Assembly (NCBI RefSeq): GCF_042432495.1
Contig: NZ_JBHLXC010000001.1
Location: 434,001-498,000 of the forward strand
Length of the DNA stretch: 64,000 bases
From: Pseudochelatococcus lubricantis
GTDB lineage: Bacteria > Pseudomonadota > Alphaproteobacteria > Rhizobiales > Beijerinckiaceae
Direction of reading: 5' to 3'
This document shows, piece after piece, positions 60,340-64,000 of the stretch. A program made the translations under genes and the position numbers. Each line of letters begins with the position of its first letter. The stretch's first letter is position 1. The notes under the pieces were generated by a model. That model was given only the letters and a program-made list of their open reading frames with translations, made no database searches and had not been told where the DNA came from.

Positions 60340-61886
60340 CGGTTACCGCGACCCATCCCTTGCTGTTTTCAGGTACCGACTGGGACTTCAACACCATCCG
60401 CCGCATCTACGACGCCGTCGAGAAAGTGTCCGGCGCGGTGCTGGGTCTCGACACCTATCCGAACCAGATCGAGGTGATCACCGCCGAGCAGATGCTCGAC
60501 GCCTACGCCTCCACCGGCATGCCGTTGCTCTACAAGCACTGGTCGTTCGGCAAGCAGTTCGCCCACCACGAGATGATCTACCGCAAGGGCATGGGCGGGC
60601 TCGCCTACGAGCTGGTCATCAACTCCAACCCCTGCATCAACTACATCATGGAGGAAAACACCGCCACGATGCAGACGCTGGTCATCGCGCACGCGGCGTT
60701 CGGCCATAACCATTTCTTCAAGAACAACTATCTCTTCCGGCAATGGACGGATGCCGAGGGCATTCTGGACTATCTCGCCTTCGCCAAGGGCTATATCGCG
60801 GCCTGCGAGGAACGACATGGCCTCGCGGCGGTGGAGCGCATCCTCGACATCGCCCATTCGCTGATGAACCAGGCCGTGCACCGCTATCCGCGCCGCAGCC
60901 GGCTCGACCTGAAGGCGGAGAAGAAGCGCGAGGCCGAGCGGCACGCACACCAGGAGCAGGTCTACAACGACCTGTGGCGCACGGTGCCCGGCACGCCGAA
61001 GACCTTCCGCACCGAAGCCGCGGCCGGCCGGCGCCGTGCGCTCCTCAAGCTGCCGGAAGAGAACATCCTGTACTTCCTGGAAAAGACGGCGCCGCTGCTG
61101 CAGCCGTGGCAGCGCGAGGTACTGCGGATCGTGCGCCAGATTGCGCAATACTTCTATCCGCAGTCGCAGACCAAGGTCATGAACGAAGGTTGCGCCACCT
61201 ATTCTCATTACCGCATCATGACCCGTCTGCACGAGCAGGGCTCGATCAGCGACGGCGCCTTTCTGGAGTTCCTGCAGTCGCACGCCAATGTAGTCATGCA
61301 GCCGACGTTCGACTCGCCCCGTTACAGCGGCCTCAACCCCTATGCCATCGGCTTCGCCATGATGCAGGACATCGCCCGCATCTGCGAGACGCCCGACGAC
61401 GAGGACCGCGAATGGTTTCCGGACATCGCGGGCCAGGGTGACGTGAGCGGGGTGCTGAAGCACGTGTGGGCGAACTATCGCGACGAGAGTTTTCTCGCCC
61501 AGTTCCTGAGCCCGCGCCTCATCAGGGAATGGCGGCTGTTCCACATCGAGGACGATGCCGGCCAGCCGGCGCTGACGGTGGGCGCCATCCACGACGAGCG
61601 TGGCTACCGCCGCATCAGGCAGGCGCTGGCGCGCCAGTACGACATCGCCTGGCAGCAGGCCGACATCCAGGTGGTGGATGTGGACCTCGACGGCGACCGG
61701 CAACTGACGCTGCAGCACGACACCGTCAACCACACCCTGCTGCATGACAAGGATGCCGAACTCGTGCTGCAGAACCTGGCGGAGCTGTGGGGCTATCGCG
61801 TGGTGCTGCGCGAGGTCGACCCCGCCACCGGCAAGCTGCTGAAGGAACACGTCGCCAAGGCGCCGCAGAAGCCGGGGCTGCTCTGA
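60336..61886 (+). CDS. SpoVR family protein (YcgB)
   Basis: SpoVR-like protein (516 aa, normal length). Family sequences are visible throughout: TDWDFNTIRRIYDAVEKV at the start, LYKHWSFGKQFAHHEMIYRKGMGGLAYELVINSNPCINY (outline), IAHAAFGHNHFFKNNYLF, FYPQSQTKVMNEGCATYSHY and the C-terminal VNHTLLHDKDAELVLQNLA. In Bacillus SpoVR affects spore cortex formation, but this organism's other genes indicate a non-sporulating Gram-negative. The protein may bind metal through the conserved His/Glu/Cys residues. Coupled to yeaH by a 4-base overlap; third gene of the prkA operon. Confidence 0.96.
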   Translation: MTVTATHPLLFSGTDWDFNTIRRIYDAVEKVSGAVLGLDTYPNQIEVITAEQMLDAYASTGMPLLYKHWSFGKQFAHHEMIYRKGMGGLAYELVINSNPCINYIMEENTATMQTLVIAHAAFGHNHFFKNNYLFRQWTDAEGILDYLAFAKGYIAACEERHGLAAVERILDIAHSLMNQAVHRYPRRSRLDLKAEKKREAERHAHQEQVYNDLWRTVPGTPKTFRTEAAAGRRRALLKLPEENILYFLEKTAPLLQPWQREVLRIVRQIAQYFYPQSQTKVMNEGCATYSHYRIMTRLHEQGSISDGAFLEFLQSHANVVMQPTFDSPRYSGLNPYAIGFAMMQDIARICETPDDEDREWFPDIAGQGDVSGVLKHVWANYRDESFLAQFLSPRLIREWRLFHIEDDAGQPALTVGAIHDERGYRRIRQALARQYDIAWQQADIQVVDVDLDGDRQLTLQHDTVNHTLLHDKDAELVLQNLAELWGYRVVLREVDPATGKLLKEHVAKAPQKPGLL

Positions 61887-61914
61887 TTGCGCGGCGCGGT
61901 ATGCGGGGCGGCCG

Positions 61915-63210
61915 TCAGCCGTAGCGCCGGCGCGCCTCGATGGTCAGGCCGAGGCCGACGGCGCCGAAGCGGTCGCCGTCGATGGCTGCTGCATTGTCGA
62001 ACTGCGAGAGGATTGCCGTGCGCACGCTCGGCATCTGGCTCGTGCCGCCGGTGAAGAACACGAAGTCGACGTCTCCCGGCGTCAGCCCGGCCTGCGCGAC
62101 ACAGGCGCGTGCGGTGTTGCCGAGACGGTCGCACAGCACCCGTGCGCTGTCTTCGAAGTCCGCCCGCGTCGCTTCCACGCCGAAGCCGGGCGCGACCCAC
62201 GACAGCGGCGTCTCCACCCGCTCCCGGTCCGACAGCGCGATCTTGGCCTCTTCCACCGCGATGAGCACGCTATGCCCGCGCCGCGTCTCCACGACCTGCA
62301 TGAGGCGGTCGATCAGCGCGGGCTCGCGGGCGTCGAAACGCACCTCGCGCAGTTCCGCCAGCCGCTTGGGATCGTAGAGCTGGTGCACGCTCGACCACGT
62401 CGACAGGTCCCAGTAGGGGGCGGACGGCACCTCGATGTCGCCGCGCTTCATCGGGCTGCGGTAGCCGAAGCCCGGCATGAACGTCCGCATGCTGAGCTGG
62501 CGGTCGAAGTCCGTGCCGCCGAGGCGCGCGCCGCCGTTGGCGAGGATGTCGCTGCTGCGCTCGTCGCGCTCGCCCGTTCCGCCCGTGAGGCGCACGACCG
62601 TGAAGTCCGACGTGCCGCCGCCGATGTCGGCCACGATGGCGATCTTCTCGCCGGACACATGCCGGCGCTCGAAATCGAGCGCCGCCGCGACGGGCTCGTA
62701 CTGGAAGCTCACCTCGCGGAAGCCGATGGCCTCCGCTACCGTCCGCAACGTTTTCTCGGCGTGGCGGTCGCCCGCCTCGTCGTCGTCAACGAAATGGACT
62801 GGCCGCCCCATCACCACGGCGTCGAGCGGCGCGTCCTGCGCCGCTTCGGCACGACGCTTGAGCGCTTCCAGAAAGAGGCCGATCACCTCCGAGAACCTGA
62901 TGCGCCGGCGGTAGACGGCCGTGCGCTCGTCGATCAGCGCCGAGCCGAGTATCGATTTCAGCGACCGCATCAGGCGGCCGTCGATGCCCTCGATATAGGC
63001 CGCGACCGCCTCCCGCCCGATGAGGAGCTTGGCCCCGGCTTCCGCCGCGAAGAAAACCGCGCTGGGCACGGCGACATGAGCGCCCTCCAGCGCCACGAGA
63101 TGCGGGCCGGATGAGCCGTGAATGCCCAGTGTCGAGTTCGAGGTGCCGAAGTCGAGCCCGCAGGCCGACCGGGGACCGAAGGGGCGATCCTGCCCCGAAT
63201 TGTGCTGCAT
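61915..63210 (-). CDS. Hsp70-family protein, YegD type
   Basis: Actin/Hsp70-fold ATPase (431 aa) without the DnaK substrate-binding lid, as in YegD. Phosphate-1 motif CGLDFGTSNSTLGI near residue 20, phosphate-2 AIVADIGGGTSDFTVVRL near residue 190, adenosine motif FVFFTGGTSQMPSVRTAI near residue 375. Function of YegD proteins is unknown. ATG 63210 has GAGG upstream. Convergent with spoVR (28 bases) and downstream of a small gene on its own strand (103 bases), so perhaps co-transcribed with that. Confidence 0.93.
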   Translation of the reverse strand: MQHNSGQDRPFGPRSACGLDFGTSNSTLGIHGSSGPHLVALEGAHVAVPSAVFFAAEAGAKLLIGREAVAAYIEGIDGRLMRSLKSILGSALIDERTAVYRRRIRFSEVIGLFLEALKRRAEAAQDAPLDAVVMGRPVHFVDDDEAGDRHAEKTLRTVAEAIGFREVSFQYEPVAAALDFERRHVSGEKIAIVADIGGGTSDFTVVRLTGGTGERDERSSDILANGGARLGGTDFDRQLSMRTFMPGFGYRSPMKRGDIEVPSAPYWDLSTWSSVHQLYDPKRLAELREVRFDAREPALIDRLMQVVETRRGHSVLIAVEEAKIALSDRERVETPLSWVAPGFGVEATRADFEDSARVLCDRLGNTARACVAQAGLTPGDVDFVFFTGGTSQMPSVRTAILSQFDNAAAIDGDRFGAVGLGLTIEARRRYG

Positions 63211-63313
63211 GCCCGTCCTCACCTGCCGGCAAAGACAGGCCGCATGCACCAAAACCGCGCGGATTTCAATCCCGAAAACATGTCCCGGGCGGCAGGCGTG
63301 CCCTGCGCGGCGA

Positions 63314-63775
63314 TCAAAGCTCGCTGCTTCCCCAGAACAGGAAGGAGCCGACGTCGCCCGGGAGGTCGTTGCGGTAGTCGAGAATCTCGACGCGCATGCC
63401 GTAACCGAGCGGCTTCAGGTGCTCGCGCCAGACGTTGTAGAGCCCCAGCGGCTGCCCGCGCAGCGTCTCCGGCCATTCCGGATCGTTGGCGATGATGGCG
63501 CGACCATGGTCCATCAGCGTCTCGCTGGGGTAGCGGTAGACGAGCACCTCGTTCAGGCCCTGCTCGCTTGCCGCATGGATAAGGGTCGACGTGTGCCGAA
63601 GGACCTCGTCAACATTGATCGCGTCCGCGTGGAGAAGGGAGTCGACGATTTCCGCGCGGTGTGCGTCGCCGGTGGCATGCAGCTGGCGCAGCCGCTCCCG
63701 TTCGGCCTCGCGCTTTTCCTGCGCCTTGCGCGCGAATTCGGTGGCTGGAGGAAGAGAGAACGCTTCTGACGTCAT
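63314..63775 (-). CDS. Hypothetical protein (153 aa)
   Basis: Not assigned. A 153-residue soluble protein: the first 45 residues form a charged helix (ATEFARKAQEKREAERERLRQL), followed by a compact alpha/beta part with EVLVYRYPSETLMDHGRAIIAND, PETLRGQPLGLYNVWREHLKPLGYGMRVEILDY and GDVGSFLFWG. CAGGAG eight bases upstream fixes ATG 63775. It precedes the YegD-type gene on the same strand. No signal peptide, no cysteine, no membrane helix. Confidence 0.75.
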   Translation of the reverse strand: MTSEAFSLPPATEFARKAQEKREAERERLRQLHATGDAHRAEIVDSLLHADAINVDEVLRHTSTLIHAASEQGLNEVLVYRYPSETLMDHGRAIIANDPEWPETLRGQPLGLYNVWREHLKPLGYGMRVEILDYRNDLPGDVGSFLFWGSSEL

Positions 63776-64000
63776 GAAGGCGGCTCCTGATCTTGTGTGC
63801 CGGAAATATAGAACAGACGCATCCCGTAAGCATCACGGAATCAAGTATTGCTGATGACAGCGACGCAAGCGTGAATCGCGCCCGACGCACGGTTTCGGTG
63901 CAAATCTGCGCCGGTGTGTCGCATGGGCCAGAAAATGCTGTAGGCTGGGGCCTTCCGCGACATACTCGATGAAGGTCGTCATGCATCCGCTTCTCGTCAC
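63776..64000. other. Window end: intergenic sequence, possibly the start of a further gene
   Basis: About 190 bases without a supported gene. At the very end, ATG 63981 on the plus strand has AAGG six bases upstream and could begin a gene (M-H-P-L-L-V), but only 20 bases are visible, too few to judge. Confidence 0.3.

Noticed and set aside
63981..64000. Possible start of a new gene (M-H-P-L-L-V) at the window end
   Set aside because: Only 20 bases are visible; an AAGG upstream is suggestive but not enough to call a gene.

Overview
The window is GC-rich, densely packed bacterial DNA, and its gene content suggests an aerobic alphaproteobacterium, most likely of the Hyphomicrobiales (Rhizobiales). 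The pointers are a cyoABCD-SURF1 cytochrome o oxidase cluster, a B12-dependent class II ribonucleotide reductase (NrdJ), a prkA-yeaH-spoVR operon, branched-chain 2-oxoacid dehydrogenase genes, LctP, many ABC importers, and frequent ATGA start/stop overlaps. Species and genus cannot be read from the sequence. I saw no rRNA, tRNA, CRISPR array, transposase, integrase or replication origin.

Layout. 1-8.3 kb: end of ohr, a small membrane protein, the cyoABCD-surf1 operon on the minus strand, an orphan metal-binding ABC lipo/periplasmic protein with a 9-bp dyad at its promoter, and a luciferase-like oxidoreductase. 8.5-14.8 kb: a His/Glu-repeat hypothetical protein and a four-gene ABC importer followed by a LacI-type regulator. 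14.8-19.6 kb: hemN, katA, then a TauE-family exporter with an FCD-type GntR regulator. 19.9-25.8 kb: trhO, lactate permease lctP with a divergent FCD regulator, and a Na/Pi cotransporter-like protein. 25.8-29.7 kb: a MerR regulator divergent from a Zn/Cd/Pb P-type ATPase with a classical MerR operator, then an EamA transporter. 29.8-36.2 kb: an old-yellow-enzyme reductase and the complete E1alpha-E1beta-E2-E3 branched-chain 2-oxoacid dehydrogenase operon.

36.2-38.2 kb is the most unusual part: a less GC-rich two-gene island encoding a CesT-like type III secretion chaperone followed by a cysteine-free 371-residue protein of unknown function that is plausibly its effector cargo, with a very AT-rich upstream region. 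Next comes a tightly coupled three-gene operon of unknown function (38.2-41.8 kb: long helical protein, DUF6384-like membrane protein, coiled-coil protein with a Gly-rich tail). 41.8-46.5 kb holds a branched-chain-amino-acid-type ABC importer whose two permeases are fused (LivH-LivM). 46.9-51.4 kb: ferredoxin-NADP reductase and nrdJ. 51.4-54.7 kb: ahpC-ahpF-oxyR, with an OxyR-type site just upstream of the ahpC promoter. 55.3-56.7 kb: a YncE-like beta-propeller protein with its own terminator. 57.0-63.8 kb: prkA-yeaH-spoVR converging on an Hsp70-like (YegD) gene and a small hypothetical.

Peroxide defence recurs through the window (Ohr, KatA, AhpC/AhpF, OxyR, Fpr), as does metal handling (ZntA-like pump, metal-binding protein, possibly iron/metal control of the YncE-like gene). 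Gene starts were chosen from Shine-Dalgarno sequences, overlaps and family N-termini; several remain uncertain and are marked so.
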